From Syntrophales bacterium (lineage in GTDB: Bacteria; Desulfobacterota; Syntrophia; Syntrophales; UBA8958): DNA of 64,000 nucleotides. Below are positions 45,570 to 55,840 of this stretch, in pieces. The notes below the pieces were generated by a model. The model was not told the origin of the DNA. It made no database searches and saw only the letters and a list, made by a program, of their open reading frames with translations. The first letter of the stretch is position 1. Every line of letters begins with the position of its first letter. The position numbers were made by a program, and so were the translations under genes. The stretch covers positions 88,212 through 152,211 of the forward strand of contig JAOAFE010000002.1 in the NCBI GenBank assembly GCA_026416455.1. The letters run 5' to 3'.

Positions 45570-47507
45570 ATGGGTCAATCAGTTACGGAAAAATTGATCG
45601 CCAGCCACTTAGTGGCGGGTAAATGTCTACCCGGAGAGGAAGTAGGGATACGGATCGATCAAACCTTGACTCAGGATGCAACCGGTACAATGGCCTATTT
45701 GGAATTCGAGGCCATGGGTGTATCCGAGGTAAAAACGGAGTTGTCCGTAAGTTATGTGGATCATAACACTATTCAATTAGGTTTTGAAAACGCCGATGAC
45801 CATCGTTATCTTCAGAGTGTAGCTGAGAAATTCGGGATTTACTTCTCCCGAGCCGGGAACGGTATATGCCATCAGGTACATTTGGAGCGGTTTGGTCGGC
45901 CAGGGAAAACCCTCATCGGCTCAGATTCCCATACTCCAACGGCGGGGGCGCTAGGAATGCTCGCTATCGGTGCAGGGGGGTTAGATGTGGCCTTGGCCAT
46001 GGCGGGGGAGCCTTTTTATTTCACCTATCCTCGTGTCGCACGGGTAAACCTACACGGTTTTCTCCCGCCTTGGGTCACGGCCAAAGACGTTATCCTGTAT
46101 TTGCTCAAGATACTAACCACGCGGGGAAATGTCGGATGGGTACTGGAGTACGGTGGAGAGGGAGTAGGCCGCTTGAGCGTGCCCGAGCGGGCCACAATTG
46201 CCAATATGGGGGCCGAGCTAGGGGTAACGACCTCCATTTTCCCCAGTGATGAAATAACGGAGAAATTTCTGCTCTCCCAGGGAAGAAAAGAAGATTGGAT
46301 GCCCCTGGTGGCCGATGCAGGGACAATTTACGATCGGGTTTTGGATATTGATCTTTCTGCTCTAGAGCCGTTGGCAGCATGTCCTCACAGCCCTGACAAT
46401 GTTAAGCCCGTAAGGGAAATCGGGCTCGTTGAGGTAGATCAGGTATGTATTGGCAGTTGCACGAATTCTTCCTATAAGGATTTGGCCACCGTGGCGTCAA
46501 TCTTGAAGGGTAAGAAAGTGCATCCTCGCGTGAGCCTTGTGATCGCTCCCGGTTCACGTCAGGTTCTTTCAGCTATTTCGCGTGACGGGTATCTCACCTA
46601 TCTCATCGAGGCGGGTGCCAGAATTATGGAAAGTGCGTGCGGTTTCTGCATCGGTGTCGGTCAGAGTCCTCCCTCGGGTGGCGTTTCATTACGTACCTCG
46701 AACAGGAATTTTTATGGTCGTTCAGGAACGAGGGATGCTCAAGTATATCTTGTGAGCCCGGAAGTCGCAGCGGTTGCTGCCTTGACCGGGAAGATCCTCG
46801 ATCCTCGGGAGGCAGGGATAACGTATCCCCAAGTAATGCTGCCCGACTTTTTCCCCATCGATGATGGTATGATTATTCCGCCCAAAACGCCGCAGGAACG
46901 TGAGCGGGTAGAAATAATCAGGGGACCCAATATTGGGCTTCCACCTGTAAATGAACCTCTCTCCCGAGATATCTCCGGAATTGTGACCATCAAATTGGGG
47001 GATAAGATTACGACCGATCATATCATCCCCGGAGGGGAACGCATGAAGTACCGCTCTAACATCGCTCGGTACGCCGATTTCGTTTTCGAGGTCATAGATT
47101 CCTCTTTCTCTACTCGGGCGAAGGCGATAAAAGAGAAGGGGTACGCCAATATCATCGTTGCCGGTCTTTCTTACGGTCAAGGTTCATCAAGGGAGCATGC
47201 GGCCATCTGCCCTATGTATTTGGGAGTAAAGGTTGTTTTGGCCCGGTCATTTGAAAGGATTCATGCGGCCAACCTGGTCAATTTTGGAATTCTTCCCCTT
47301 ACGTTTTTGAACGAGGGAGATTACTTTAGAATTCGGGAGGGAGATGCTCTGAATATAACAGATATCAAGGGTCGTTTGGAAAGATCGGAAGAGATAGTCA
47401 TCGAGAATGTTACCCAAGGTGTTTCTTTTTCCGTAGGTTACACCTTGACGGAGAGAGAGAAAAATTTAATTATAGCCGGTGGTGCACTGAATGCGAGGAA
47501 GAAATGA
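45570..47507 (+). CDS. acn: aconitate hydratase (short, mitochondrial/LeuC-like type)
   Basis: 645 aa, shorter than AcnA/AcnB (about 890), typical of many Desulfobacterota. Isomerises citrate to isocitrate. [4Fe-4S] ligands Cys297 (GSCTNSS), Cys357 and Cys360 (SACGFCIG); SDSHTPTAGALG near 118-129; swivel domain from about 480 with KITTDHIIPGG, GLSYGQGSSREHAAICPMYLG. No ribosome site precedes the ATG at 45570, yet the conserved N terminus starts there. ATGA overlap with icd. Confidence 0.95.
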   Translation: MGQSVTEKLIASHLVAGKCLPGEEVGIRIDQTLTQDATGTMAYLEFEAMGVSEVKTELSVSYVDHNTIQLGFENADDHRYLQSVAEKFGIYFSRAGNGICHQVHLERFGRPGKTLIGSDSHTPTAGALGMLAIGAGGLDVALAMAGEPFYFTYPRVARVNLHGFLPPWVTAKDVILYLLKILTTRGNVGWVLEYGGEGVGRLSVPERATIANMGAELGVTTSIFPSDEITEKFLLSQGRKEDWMPLVADAGTIYDRVLDIDLSALEPLAACPHSPDNVKPVREIGLVEVDQVCIGSCTNSSYKDLATVASILKGKKVHPRVSLVIAPGSRQVLSAISRDGYLTYLIEAGARIMESACGFCIGVGQSPPSGGVSLRTSNRNFYGRSGTRDAQVYLVSPEVAAVAALTGKILDPREAGITYPQVMLPDFFPIDDGMIIPPKTPQERERVEIIRGPNIGLPPVNEPLSRDISGIVTIKLGDKITTDHIIPGGERMKYRSNIARYADFVFEVIDSSFSTRAKAIKEKGYANIIVAGLSYGQGSSREHAAICPMYLGVKVVLARSFERIHAANLVNFGILPLTFLNEGDYFRIREGDALNITDIKGRLERSEEIVIENVTQGVSFSVGYTLTEREKNLIIAGGALNARKK

Positions 47508-48730
47508 AAGAGAAGATAAAGGTTAAGACCCCTTTGGTCGAGATGGACGGCGATGAGATGACCCGAGTCATGTGGCATATGATTCGGGAGAAGTTAATAC
47601 TGCCCTATCTCGACATTAAATTGGACTACTACGACCTCCATATTAAACATCGGGATGAGACGAACGATGAAGTGACCTTGGCGGCCGCAGCAGCGACCCG
47701 CAAGTACGGGGTTAGCGTTAAGTGTGCAACGATTACAGCGACTGATGATCGGGTAAAGGAGTACAAATTGAAGCGAAAGTTGCCCAGTCCCAACGCCACG
47801 ATTCGAGCGGCCTTAGATGGTACCATCTTTCGAGAGCCCATCTTGGTTAAAAACATTGAGCCCTTCATAAAAACATGGGAAAGGCCTATCATAATAGGTC
47901 GTCATGCCTATGGGGATGTGTATAGTGGAACGGAAATTAGGATCGACGTACCGGGAAGGGCGGAATTGACCTTCACTCCAGAAGGAGAAGGAGAATCGGT
48001 ACGCCGGCTTATTCATGATTTTAAAGGGGCCGGGATTATTCAGGGTATCCATAATACAGCTTCTTCCATTGCCAGCTTTGCTCGCACATGTTTTTCATAC
48101 GCCTATGAAAGAAAGGTAGATCTCTGGTTCAGTGCCAAGGACACCATCTCGGGGACATACGATGCGTACTTTCGTTCTTTTTTTGAGGAGGAGTATAACC
48201 GCAACTGGAAAGAAAAATTCAATGAAGCGGGCATAGAGTATTTCTTTACCCTAATAGATGATGCGGTGGCACGGGTTGTGAGGTCCAAAGGCGGGTTTTT
48301 ATGGGCCTTGAAGAACTACGATGGAGATGTCATGTCCGACCTGGTTGCCTCCGCTGTAGGTAGCCTCGCTATGATGACATCTGTTCTCGTCTCCCCCAAC
48401 GGTTGTTATGAGTTTGAAGCTGCCCATGGGACCGTTCAACGTCATTATTACCGTTATTTAAAAGGAGAAAAAACGTCCTCCAACCCCATGGCCCTTATTT
48501 TTGCCTGGACGGGGGGGTTAAGGAAAAGGGGACAGATGGACGAAACGTCTGAGGTGGTAAGGTTCGCCAATTGTTTAGAAGAGGCAGCGAAGGAAACGAT
48601 CGAAGGCGGTATTATGACGGGAGACCTCCTCGCTGTGGCGCATCCCTCCCCTACTAATCGACAGGTCACAACGGAAGAGTTCTTGGAGGAAGTTTCCCGC
48701 CGACTCAGGGAAAAACTAGAGATCAGATAA
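47504..48730 (+). CDS. icd: NADP-dependent isocitrate dehydrogenase (homodimeric, eukaryote-like type II)
   Basis: 408 aa. Oxidative decarboxylation of isocitrate to 2-oxoglutarate. Seen: VEMDGDEMTRVMW, KCATITATDDRV, KLPSPNATIRAALDGTIFREPI (substrate Ser/Asn), RHAYGDVYSGTE, LIDDAVARVVRSKGGFLWALKNYDGDVMSD metal aspartates, and EAAHGTVQRHYYRYLKG...TSSNP with NADP-type residues. Coupled to aconitase, so two consecutive citrate-branch steps share a transcript. Confidence 0.96.
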   Translation: MKEKIKVKTPLVEMDGDEMTRVMWHMIREKLILPYLDIKLDYYDLHIKHRDETNDEVTLAAAAATRKYGVSVKCATITATDDRVKEYKLKRKLPSPNATIRAALDGTIFREPILVKNIEPFIKTWERPIIIGRHAYGDVYSGTEIRIDVPGRAELTFTPEGEGESVRRLIHDFKGAGIIQGIHNTASSIASFARTCFSYAYERKVDLWFSAKDTISGTYDAYFRSFFEEEYNRNWKEKFNEAGIEYFFTLIDDAVARVVRSKGGFLWALKNYDGDVMSDLVASAVGSLAMMTSVLVSPNGCYEFEAAHGTVQRHYYRYLKGEKTSSNPMALIFAWTGGLRKRGQMDETSEVVRFANCLEEAAKETIEGGIMTGDLLAVAHPSPTNRQVTTEEFLEEVSRRLREKLEIR

Positions 48731-48744
48731 AAGGAGGGAAAGAA

Positions 48745-49506
48745 TTGTTAAGGCAGATTGCGGAAAAAATTGTCCAGGCCCAACGGACGGTCGTGTTTGT
48801 AGGAGCGGGTGTGAGCACCGAGTCAGGTATTCCCGATTTCCGTAGCCCCGGTGGGATCTGGACGCGCTTTGACCCGGAAGAATTTACTTATCAAAATTTT
48901 CTAGCGAGCGAGCGGGCACGGGAACGTTACTGGCAATTAGGAAGGGAGATATATGCCTTAATCAAGGCAGCCCAACCAAATGCCGCGCATCTAGCCATCG
49001 CAGAGATGGAGCGAATGGGCCTTCTCGATTGCCTGATTACGCAAAACATCGATGGTCTCCATTTTAAGGCGGGCAATACCCCGGAAAAGGTAATAGAAAT
49101 ACATGGGACCGTCATGTACGTTCTTTGTCTTACGTGTAGAAAGAGATATAGTCGAGATGAAATAGAATTGCGCCTCGCGGCGGGAGAAAAGGTGCCGCGT
49201 TGCGACGAGTGTGGGGGGCTGCTCAAGCCGGCGACGGTGGCTTTCGGTCAACCCATGCCCGAGAGGGAAACGGCTGAGGCCTTCCGCCGATCGGCAGCAT
49301 CAGACTTGTTCATCTGTATCGGTTCTTCCTTGGTAGTTCACCCGGCGGCACAATTGCCTGTAGTTGCGAAAGATAACGGTGCCTTTCTTGTGATTATAAA
49401 CCGTGATCCCACAACCTGCGATTCCATCGCCGACGTGGTTCATCGAGGCCTCGCCGGTCCGGCGATGGAAGAAATTATGAGGTACGTCAAGGAGATGAAG
49501 CCGTGA
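48745..49506 (+). CDS. cobB: Sir2-family NAD-dependent protein deacylase
   Basis: 253 aa sirtuin. Seen: GAGVSTESGIPDFRS at 20-34, TQNIDGLH at 99-106, catalytic His120, zinc Cys128, Cys131, Cys153, Cys156, and GSSLVVHPA, INRD NAD-binding ends. Removes acyl groups from lysines, plausible given acyl-CoA-rich metabolism. TTG start with AAGGAGGG seven bases upstream. Confidence 0.94.
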   Translation: MLRQIAEKIVQAQRTVVFVGAGVSTESGIPDFRSPGGIWTRFDPEEFTYQNFLASERARERYWQLGREIYALIKAAQPNAAHLAIAEMERMGLLDCLITQNIDGLHFKAGNTPEKVIEIHGTVMYVLCLTCRKRYSRDEIELRLAAGEKVPRCDECGGLLKPATVAFGQPMPERETAEAFRRSAASDLFICIGSSLVVHPAAQLPVVAKDNGAFLVIINRDPTTCDSIADVVHRGLAGPAMEEIMRYVKEMKP

Positions 49507-50279
49507 GAAGGATAGTAGATTTGAGCATTACCATGGAAGCGGGGCTACCTTCCGATCCACCGGGCATGATTCCAGAGATAAAATACCATGACCATGAGGA
49601 GGGGGCCAAACAGATGCAATCCTTCTTCCCGGGGTTGGAATCGAGACATTTGCCGAAAGGATTGGGATGGGCAACGGAGACGTTGACATTGGGCACCCAC
49701 AGCGGCACTCATCTCGATGCACCTTATCACTACCATCCAACTCAAGATGGGGGGAAGAAGGCCCTGACCATTGATGAGATTCCTCTCGAATGGTGTTTTT
49801 CCGATGGAGTGCTCCTTGATTTTCGCCACAAAAAAGATGGAGAGGGGATAACCGCCGCGGAAGTAGAGGAGGCTTTGAAGGAAATAAAATATGATCTCAA
49901 ACCGCTGGACATCGTGCTTATCCAAACAGGGGCCGATAGTGCTTGGGGGACACCGGAATATCTCTTTAAAGGGGCGGGGATGACCCGAGAAAGTACCCTG
50001 TACCTGACGGCACGTGGCGTGCGGGTAGTGGGTATTGATGCCTGGAGTTGGGATCGGCCTCTTCCTTTCATCGCCGAAGAATTCAAGAAAACGATGGATC
50101 CGAAGGTAATCTGGGCGGCCCATTTTTCCGGCATCGATGTGGGATACTGCCACATGGAGAAAATGGCTAACCTTTCTTCAATCGGACGCCCCTTCGGTTT
50201 TAGGGTCTGCTGTTTTCCTATCAAGATCAAGGGGGCGTCGGCGGGTTGGTGCCGGCCCGTGGCCATCATCGAGGAATGA
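49503..50279 (+). CDS. cyclase-family metal hydrolase (KynB-like)
   Basis: 258 aa. The HSGTHLDAPYHYHP block (His66, His70, Asp72, His76) is the metal site of the cyclase family, which includes N-formylkynurenine formamidase and isatin hydrolase. Other family parts: VDLSITMEAGLPSDPPG start, VLIQTGAD, RGVRVVGIDAWSWDRP. Substrate unknown; no kynurenine genes nearby. GTG start inside the sirtuin stop (GTGA). Confidence 0.88.
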   Translation: MRRIVDLSITMEAGLPSDPPGMIPEIKYHDHEEGAKQMQSFFPGLESRHLPKGLGWATETLTLGTHSGTHLDAPYHYHPTQDGGKKALTIDEIPLEWCFSDGVLLDFRHKKDGEGITAAEVEEALKEIKYDLKPLDIVLIQTGADSAWGTPEYLFKGAGMTRESTLYLTARGVRVVGIDAWSWDRPLPFIAEEFKKTMDPKVIWAAHFSGIDVGYCHMEKMANLSSIGRPFGFRVCCFPIKIKGASAGWCRPVAIIEE

Positions 50280-51322
50280 GAAGTGAGGGGAAAGTCCATC
50301 TGAAGGACATGACCCTCCCGGAGCTGGAGACCTTCATTTCCAGTTTGGGGAAGGAAAAGTACCGGGCACGTCAGCTCATGCGTTGGATGTACCAGGCGGG
50401 GGTGTTGCAGTTTTCCGAAATGACGGACCTCGCCCGGGACGTGAGGGAACATCTATCAGCCATTGCGACCCTTGAGGATCCGCATGTGGTGCGAGTTAAA
50501 GCCGCCCACGACGGGACCAAAAAGCTCCTCTTCCGTCTGGAAGATGGTCTTCTCATAGAGGGAGTTTTGATTCCCGGACGAAATCATTGGACCGCCTGTC
50601 TCTCTACCCAGGTGGGATGTCGGATGGGATGCCGCTTTTGCCTAACGGGAGCTCAGGGTTTTCAACGCAACCTGCATGCCGGGGAGATCACGGGTCAGCT
50701 ACTGGCGATGAAACGCCAAACGGAAGAAGGCAGGAAAGTGAGGAATGTAGTACTCATGGGGATGGGGGAGCCCCTTGACAACTATGAAGCGACCGTCAAG
50801 GCGATAAAAAACCTAACGGAAGATCACGGGTTCGGCCTATCCAACAGACGTATTACCGTCTCTACCTGTGGCCTCGTACCAGAGATACTGCGCTTAGGCG
50901 AAGATGTATGCGTAAACCTGGCTGTTTCTTTAAATGCATCCAACGATCAGGTGAGGAGCGACATCATGCCGATAAACAAGCGTTATCCTATTACAAAGCT
51001 TCTTGAAGCGTGCCGAAATTATCCTATGCCGGGGCGTCGTATGATCACTTTCGAGTATATTTTAATGGCCGATGTGAACGATTCTCCCGCTCAGGCTGAG
51101 GAACTTGCCCGACTCCTCAAAGGCATCCGTTGCAAACTCAATCTGATTGCCTTTAACGAGTATCCTGGTTCCCCTTTTCACACGCCGCAAAGAGAAAAAA
51201 TTCGTCGGTTTCAACAGATTCTTCTCGATCACCATTACACGGCTATCTTGAGGGCAAGCCATGGCTCAGAGATTCTGGCTGCCTGCGGTCAATTAAGCGG
51301 ATCAATGGCAAATTATGAATGA
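50276..51322 (+). CDS. rlmN: 23S rRNA (adenine2503-C2)-methyltransferase
   Basis: 348 aa radical-SAM methyltransferase also acting on tRNA A37. Cluster motif Cys115-x3-Cys119-x2-Cys122 (GCRMGCRFC), [10 protein letters not shown], the methyl-carrying Cys near residue 337 (AACGQL) and FNEYPGSPF. The ATG at 50276 overlaps the previous stop (ATGA) and lets conserved GKVHLKDM begin at residue 5. Confidence 0.96.
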   Translation: MRSEGKVHLKDMTLPELETFISSLGKEKYRARQLMRWMYQAGVLQFSEMTDLARDVREHLSAIATLEDPHVVRVKAAHDGTKKLLFRLEDGLLIEGVLIPGRNHWTACLSTQVGCRMGCRFCLTGAQGFQRNLHAGEITGQLLAMKRQTEEGRKVRNVVLMGMGEPLDNYEATVKAIKNLTEDHGFGLSNRRITVSTCGLVPEILRLGEDVCVNLAVSLNASNDQVRSDIMPINKRYPITKLLEACRNYPMPGRRMITFEYILMADVNDSPAQAEELARLLKGIRCKLNLIAFNEYPGSPFHTPQREKIRRFQQILLDHHYTAILRASHGSEILAACGQLSGSMANYE

Positions 51323-53381
51323 ATTTCGTCTGGTCACAGATTTTCAGCCCCAAGGTGATCAACCTCGGGCAATCGAGGCCCTCGTTCGCGGTCTGGAACA
51401 GAAAATGCCGCATCAGGTCCTCTTGGGTGTTACTGGTTCAGGAAAGACGTTCACCATCGCGAACGTGATCAACGCTGTCCAAAGGCCAGCTTTGGTTATT
51501 GCCCATAACAAAACCCTGGCCGCTCAGCTTTACGGAGAATTCAAGGTTCTCTTCCCGGGGAACGCTGTTGAGTACTTCGTAAGTTACTATGATTACTATC
51601 AACCTGAGGCTTATATCCCGTCAACAGACACGTATATTGAGAAAGATTCCTCCATCAACGAAGAGATAGATAAGTTACGACATCGGGCTACCTACGCTCT
51701 CTTGGAGAGAAGAGATGTGATCATAGTGGCTAGTGTGTCTTGTATATACGGTATCGGTGCCCCGGAGGAGTATGGAGGCATGACGCTTCGCGTAGTGGCA
51801 GGGGTCGATTTTCCTCGCGACGAGCTGCTTCGCCGGCTGGTGGAAATGCAGTATCTACGAAATGATATCGATTTTCACCGAGGTACTTTCCGGGTGAGGG
51901 GTGATACAGTAGAGATTTTTCCCCCTTATGAGGAAGAAGAGGCCATCAGGGTGGATTATTTTGGGGATACGATTGAATCCATTACGGTCATCGATCCCCT
52001 TCGAGGTCGCGTTAAGGGTAAGTTAGCGCATCTTACCGTCTATCCAGGCAGCCATTACGTCACAGGTCGGGATAAGCTTTCCCGGGCAATTGAAGGTATT
52101 CGTAGCGAGCTGAAAGAACGATTGGCGGAGCTAAAAGGTCAGGGGAAGCTTTTGGAGGCTCAACGTTTAGAACAGAGAACAATGTTTGACCTGGAGATGT
52201 TGGAGGAGATGGGTTATTGTAAGGGCATTGAAAATTATTCCCGCCATCTCACGGGGCGAAGACCAGGTGAGCCACCTCCAACCCTCCTTGAGTATTTGCC
52301 TAAAGATGCAATCATCGTCATCGACGAGAGTCATGCCACCATTCCCCAGCTTATCGGTATGTATCGGGGTGACCGTTCCCGCAAAGAAACTCTTGTCGAA
52401 TACGGCTTCCGCCTGCCGTCCGCACTCGATAATCGACCTTTACGTTTCGAAGAGTTTGAGACCTTCCCGCAGCAGCGGATTTATGTGTCCGCGACCCCCG
52501 CGGAATACGAAGTTAAGAAATCCCGGGGAAGAGTAGTGGAGCAGATAATCAGACCCACGGGCTTGATGGATCCTGAGGTCATCGTGAAAAAAGCGGAGCA
52601 CCAGGTGGACGATCTCTTGGGTGAGATTAGAAAAAGAGTCGAGAGGAACGAGCGGGTCCTGGTCGTCACCCTGACCAAAAGAATGGCCGAAAATCTTACT
52701 ACCTACTATCAAGAATTGGGTATTCGTTGCCGTTACCTGCACTCCGATATCCATACTTTAGAGCGCGTCGATATCATACGGGAATTGCGTCTAGGGGAGT
52801 TTGATGTCCTCATCGGGGTAAATCTCTTACGGGAGGGGCTGGATATTCCCGAGGTGTCCTTGGTGGCGATTTTAGATGCAGATAAGGAAGGTTTTCTTCG
52901 TTCTGAGCGATCCCTCATGCAGACTAGTGGTAGGGCGGCGCGCAATGTGATGGGGCAGGTCATCATGTACGCCGATAAGATAACACCGGCGATAAAATTC
53001 TGTCTCGACGAAACTAATCGACGAAGGGCCATTCAGGCCAAATTCAACGCCGAACACGGTATTACTCCCGAAACGATAAGAAAGTCTATCAATCAGATCT
53101 TGAGTTCCGTCTATGAGGCCGATTATGTAACCGTTCCCATGCAGCCGCGAGAGATTGTGGAGGAAAAAGAGGAACTCCCCCAGTTGATTGAGCGATTGCG
53201 TAAGGAGATGAAAGAGGCAGCGGCCAAGTTGGAGTTTGAGAAGGCGGCAGAAATCAGGGATCGCATCAAATCCCTAACGGAGCTGGTCATGGCCATGGGA
53301 GACGAAATGGGAATAATCGTCCGACGGGAGGAGAAAGGAAAAAAGAACAAATCCCTTGGGAGGTTAAGGTATGCTAGATAG
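51315..53381 (+). CDS. uvrB: excinuclease ABC subunit B
   Basis: 688 aa nucleotide excision repair helicase. Seen: P-loop [10 protein letters not shown] at 38-47, damage-inserting hairpin [71 protein letters not shown], and a C-terminal UVR domain (about 630-665) for UvrA/UvrC contact. Overlaps rlmN by 8 bases. Confidence 0.98.
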   Translation: MNEFRLVTDFQPQGDQPRAIEALVRGLEQKMPHQVLLGVTGSGKTFTIANVINAVQRPALVIAHNKTLAAQLYGEFKVLFPGNAVEYFVSYYDYYQPEAYIPSTDTYIEKDSSINEEIDKLRHRATYALLERRDVIIVASVSCIYGIGAPEEYGGMTLRVVAGVDFPRDELLRRLVEMQYLRNDIDFHRGTFRVRGDTVEIFPPYEEEEAIRVDYFGDTIESITVIDPLRGRVKGKLAHLTVYPGSHYVTGRDKLSRAIEGIRSELKERLAELKGQGKLLEAQRLEQRTMFDLEMLEEMGYCKGIENYSRHLTGRRPGEPPPTLLEYLPKDAIIVIDESHATIPQLIGMYRGDRSRKETLVEYGFRLPSALDNRPLRFEEFETFPQQRIYVSATPAEYEVKKSRGRVVEQIIRPTGLMDPEVIVKKAEHQVDDLLGEIRKRVERNERVLVVTLTKRMAENLTTYYQELGIRCRYLHSDIHTLERVDIIRELRLGEFDVLIGVNLLREGLDIPEVSLVAILDADKEGFLRSERSLMQTSGRAARNVMGQVIMYADKITPAIKFCLDETNRRRAIQAKFNAEHGITPETIRKSINQILSSVYEADYVTVPMQPREIVEEKEELPQLIERLRKEMKEAAAKLEFEKAAEIRDRIKSLTELVMAMGDEMGIIVRREEKGKKNKSLGRLRYAR

Positions 53382-53904
53382 AAGAAAGGCAGCAGTTTTA
53401 ATAATCGACTTGCAGGAGAGTCTCTTAAATGTCATGGCAGGAAAAGAAGATCTGCTGAAAAATATTGTCAAACTGGTAAAAGGGGCCCAGATACTAAATC
53501 TACCGTTGGTACTAACGGAACAAGTCAAACTAGGGCGCACCCATCAGGAGATTAGCTCTCTTTTTTCAGGATTTGAAGCCCTCGTGAAAGAAAGCTTCAG
53601 TTGTTGGAAAGAAGAGAAGTTCCGACAAGCAATTCTCCAATTGGGACGCAAGGAGATCATCGTAGCCGGAATAGAAGCCCATATCTGCGTCTATCAGACA
53701 GCGGTCGATATGGTTCGAGAGGGTTTCAGTGTTTTCGTCGCGGCGGATTGCACCTCTTCTCGGACGGAATTAAACAGGGAAATCGCCCTCAGACGTCTTG
53801 CGATGGAAGGAGTTCACTTGACTAGCGCCGAGATGGTTCTTTTTGAACTCCTAGAGACGGCGGGAGATCCTAAGGCGAAGGAGATCTTCCGCGTGGTGAA
53901 GTAA
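53371..53904 (+). CDS. isochorismatase-like cysteine hydrolase
   Basis: 177 aa. Catalytic triad seen as Asp13 (IIDLQ), Lys73 (VKESFSCW) and Cys106 ([11 protein letters not shown]). This subfamily (YcaC/nicotinamidase-like) hydrolyses amides or ureido compounds; substrate unknown. Starts 11 bases inside uvrB; its end overlaps the convergent peroxiredoxin-like gene by 35 bases. Confidence 0.88.
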   Translation: MLDRRKAAVLIIDLQESLLNVMAGKEDLLKNIVKLVKGAQILNLPLVLTEQVKLGRTHQEISSLFSGFEALVKESFSCWKEEKFRQAILQLGRKEIIVAGIEAHICVYQTAVDMVREGFSVFVAADCTSSRTELNREIALRRLAMEGVHLTSAEMVLFELLETAGDPKAKEIFRVVK

Positions 53905-54481
53905 CCTTTTCCAGTCCCCTTACGATCACCTCTAAGTCGGGGCGCTTGTTGATATCGGATACGTGAAAGAAGCGGATCACACCTTTTTTATCGATAATGA
54001 TTATAGCCCTTTCTGCCATACCGTCAGAGCGTAATATACCGTAGCGGCGAGCCACTTGGCCATGAGGATAAAAATCGGAGAGGACGGGAAACCATAAGCC
54101 TCCCATTTCCTTTAACCAGGCGTAGAGGGTAGGTATATTGTCGACACTGATGCCGATAAGAATTGCTTCGTATTCGTCAAACATGTCTTTTACGATGTTG
54201 TAGCCCGGCCATTGTTCAGAGCAGACGGGTGTCCAGGCGGCGGGAATGAAAGAAAGAACTACATTTTTCTTTCCTTGAAAGTCCTTTAACGATACGTGGC
54301 CTCCGTTGACAGCAGGTAAGGTAAAATTAGGTGCCCGTTGCCCAACTTTGAGATGGGTGTTACTGTCGCGGGGTTTTAATTTTTGAGGTGTATAGACCTT
54401 GTCCGAGAATTTGTCCGAAAGACCCCACGAAGGATGGGTCAGGAGAAAAGAAAGAGCAAGGATGATTAAAATTTTTTTCAT
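53870..54481 (-). CDS. exported peroxiredoxin-like (AhpC/TSA) protein
   Basis: 203 aa. Signal peptide (about 1-20), then a thioredoxin fold with GQRAPNFTLPAVNGGHVSLKDFQGKKNVVLSF and the peroxidatic Cys87 in TPVCSEQ (family TPVCTxE). No clear resolving cysteine, so 1-Cys type. A periplasmic peroxidase or reductase is likely. It follows a second exported thioredoxin-fold gene by 10 bases, downstream of formate dehydrogenase. Confidence 0.85.
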   Translation of the reverse strand: MKKILIILALSFLLTHPSWGLSDKFSDKVYTPQKLKPRDSNTHLKVGQRAPNFTLPAVNGGHVSLKDFQGKKNVVLSFIPAAWTPVCSEQWPGYNIVKDMFDEYEAILIGISVDNIPTLYAWLKEMGGLWFPVLSDFYPHGQVARRYGILRSDGMAERAIIIIDKKGVIRFFHVSDINKRPDLEVIVRGLEKVTSPRGRSPSP

Positions 54482-54491
54482 ATCTTTTTCC

Positions 54492-55076
54492 TCATTTCAT
54501 GTCTGCTAATTTGACTATTTCGGTCAGGAAATTATCAGCCCGATTAATCATGCCCAAGCGGCTGAGAATCACCCGGTGGGATCCATCTTTTTGAATTTTG
54601 ACCCCGATAAAATACGGGGTGCGTACTTCACCGAGGATTTTGTGTATCCTGAAATCGGGATCGGCAAGGAGGGGAAAAGGGATGCCGTACTTTTTCTTAA
54701 AAGTGGCTGCTTCGAATTCCGAGTTGCCGGCACCAATTCCTATTATCTTGACCTTCCCCTTCAATGCTTGGTTGCCTTCAATGAGCTTATATAACTCGTT
54801 CACATGGGGAGCATCCGCCTGGCAGTAAGAGCAGTACATGCTAAATACCTGAAGGATAACAAGCTCTGCCTTCAGTTCTGGGATGCGAAAACTACGGTTC
54901 AAAAAAGTCAGGCCCAAATAACTTCTATCACCGCTCTCTTTTGGAGCGGGTAAGGTAAAATCCGGCAGTTTATCTCCGACAGCGGGAGGACCAGCCCATC
55001 CCGTTTGAAAGAGGCAAAAAATCAGAATTGTGAAGATGAGACTTAACCCTAATGCCCGCTTTTTCCCCTTACCCAT
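54492..55076 (-). CDS. exported TlpA/thioredoxin-like protein
   Basis: 194 aa. Signal peptide or anchor (about 8-28), GDKLPDFTLPAP, then a redox CSYC at 82-85 (FSMYCSYCQADAP). Resembles TlpA/ResA-type reductases. The start at 55076 has GGGGGAG six bases upstream; a frame reaching 55241 runs into the formate dehydrogenase gamma gene. Could keep cysteines of the periplasmic formate dehydrogenase reduced, which is only inference from position. Confidence 0.82.
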   Translation of the reverse strand: MGKGKKRALGLSLIFTILIFCLFQTGWAGPPAVGDKLPDFTLPAPKESGDRSYLGLTFLNRSFRIPELKAELVILQVFSMYCSYCQADAPHVNELYKLIEGNQALKGKVKIIGIGAGNSEFEAATFKKKYGIPFPLLADPDFRIHKILGEVRTPYFIGVKIQKDGSHRVILSRLGMINRADNFLTEIVKLADMK

Positions 55077-55094
55077 CTCTTTGCTCCCCCGTTC

Positions 55095-55128
55095 AAAATT
55101 AAGAGGGCCTACTTTTTTCAGTAGGCCC
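55095..55128 (-). terminator. hairpin between fdn gamma and the TlpA-like gene
   Basis: Perfect 8-bp stem GGGCCTAC / GTAGGCCC with an 8-base loop (55105-55128), followed on the minus strand by TCTTAATTTT. The T-run is poor, so it may only partly terminate or may protect the transcript end. Confidence 0.5.
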
Positions 55129-55162
55129 CTAAGATAGCTTGATTTCCAACCTTTGTCCAGTG

Positions 55163-55840
55163 TCAATGATGTGAGGTTGACCCTTTCTCTTCTTCGCCAA
55201 AGACAACTAATTCGCCCTTTTCTTCCATTTCTTTCAGCCATTTACCATGCTGTTTTTTGAGCCAGGCCCTCGTTACCCAACCGGTCGTCATGGCGGAAAG
55301 TGAACCCGGAGACCCAATCGTCCCCAGGTACAGGTGAACGAAGAAAAACGGAAAAATAACGGCAAAGCCAAGGGCGTGAAGCATGTACATGAGGCGCACT
55401 AAACCAGGCGGGAAGAGGAGGGGAAACCACATGATCAATCCTGTGACAACCATGAGACTGCCGAAAATGGCAACGGCAAGGAAAAACATTTTCTGCCCCG
55501 GATTGTACTTTCCCACTTCCGGCACTTTATCTACATGCCAGAGGTAACCACCGGCTACCTTTATCCATTCCAAATCTTCGGGCATGGAGAAGACGCCCGC
55601 TTCTTTCCACCACATGCGAATGGCAAAGTAGAGGGAAACTAAAAACCATAGACCGGTAAAATTATGGACGTATTTAAGAGACTTGAGGCCTCCCATCAGC
55701 GTTCCGATGAAATTGAAAGAGTGAAACATCATACCCAGGCCCGTAATGCACAGAATGAGGCAGGAAATGGCCAAATTCCAATGAACGATTCTTTCAAAAG
55801 CGTCTGTGGCTTTGATCAGACCCTTTTTCATGTCATTCAC
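55163..55840 (-). CDS. fdnI: formate dehydrogenase gamma subunit (cytochrome b556)
   Basis: 225 aa with four membrane helices. Heme-b histidines are likely among His20 (IVHWN), His60 (YVHNFTG), and the pair in MLHALGF and FVHLYLG. Passes electrons from the periplasmic beta subunit to quinone on the cytoplasmic side, as in FdnI. Overlaps the beta gene by 8 bases. Confidence 0.93.
   Translation of the reverse strand: MNDMKKGLIKATDAFERIVHWNLAISCLILCITGLGMMFHSFNFIGTLMGGLKSLKYVHNFTGLWFLVSLYFAIRMWWKEAGVFSMPEDLEWIKVAGGYLWHVDKVPEVGKYNPGQKMFFLAVAIFGSLMVVTGLIMWFPLLFPPGLVRLMYMLHALGFAVIFPFFFVHLYLGTIGSPGSLSAMTTGWVTRAWLKKQHGKWLKEMEEKGELVVFGEEEKGSTSHH

Noticed and set aside
49545-50153. Long minus-strand frames over the cyclase gene
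   Set aside because: The plus-strand cyclase shows its full metal motif; the antisense frames look like low-information shadows.
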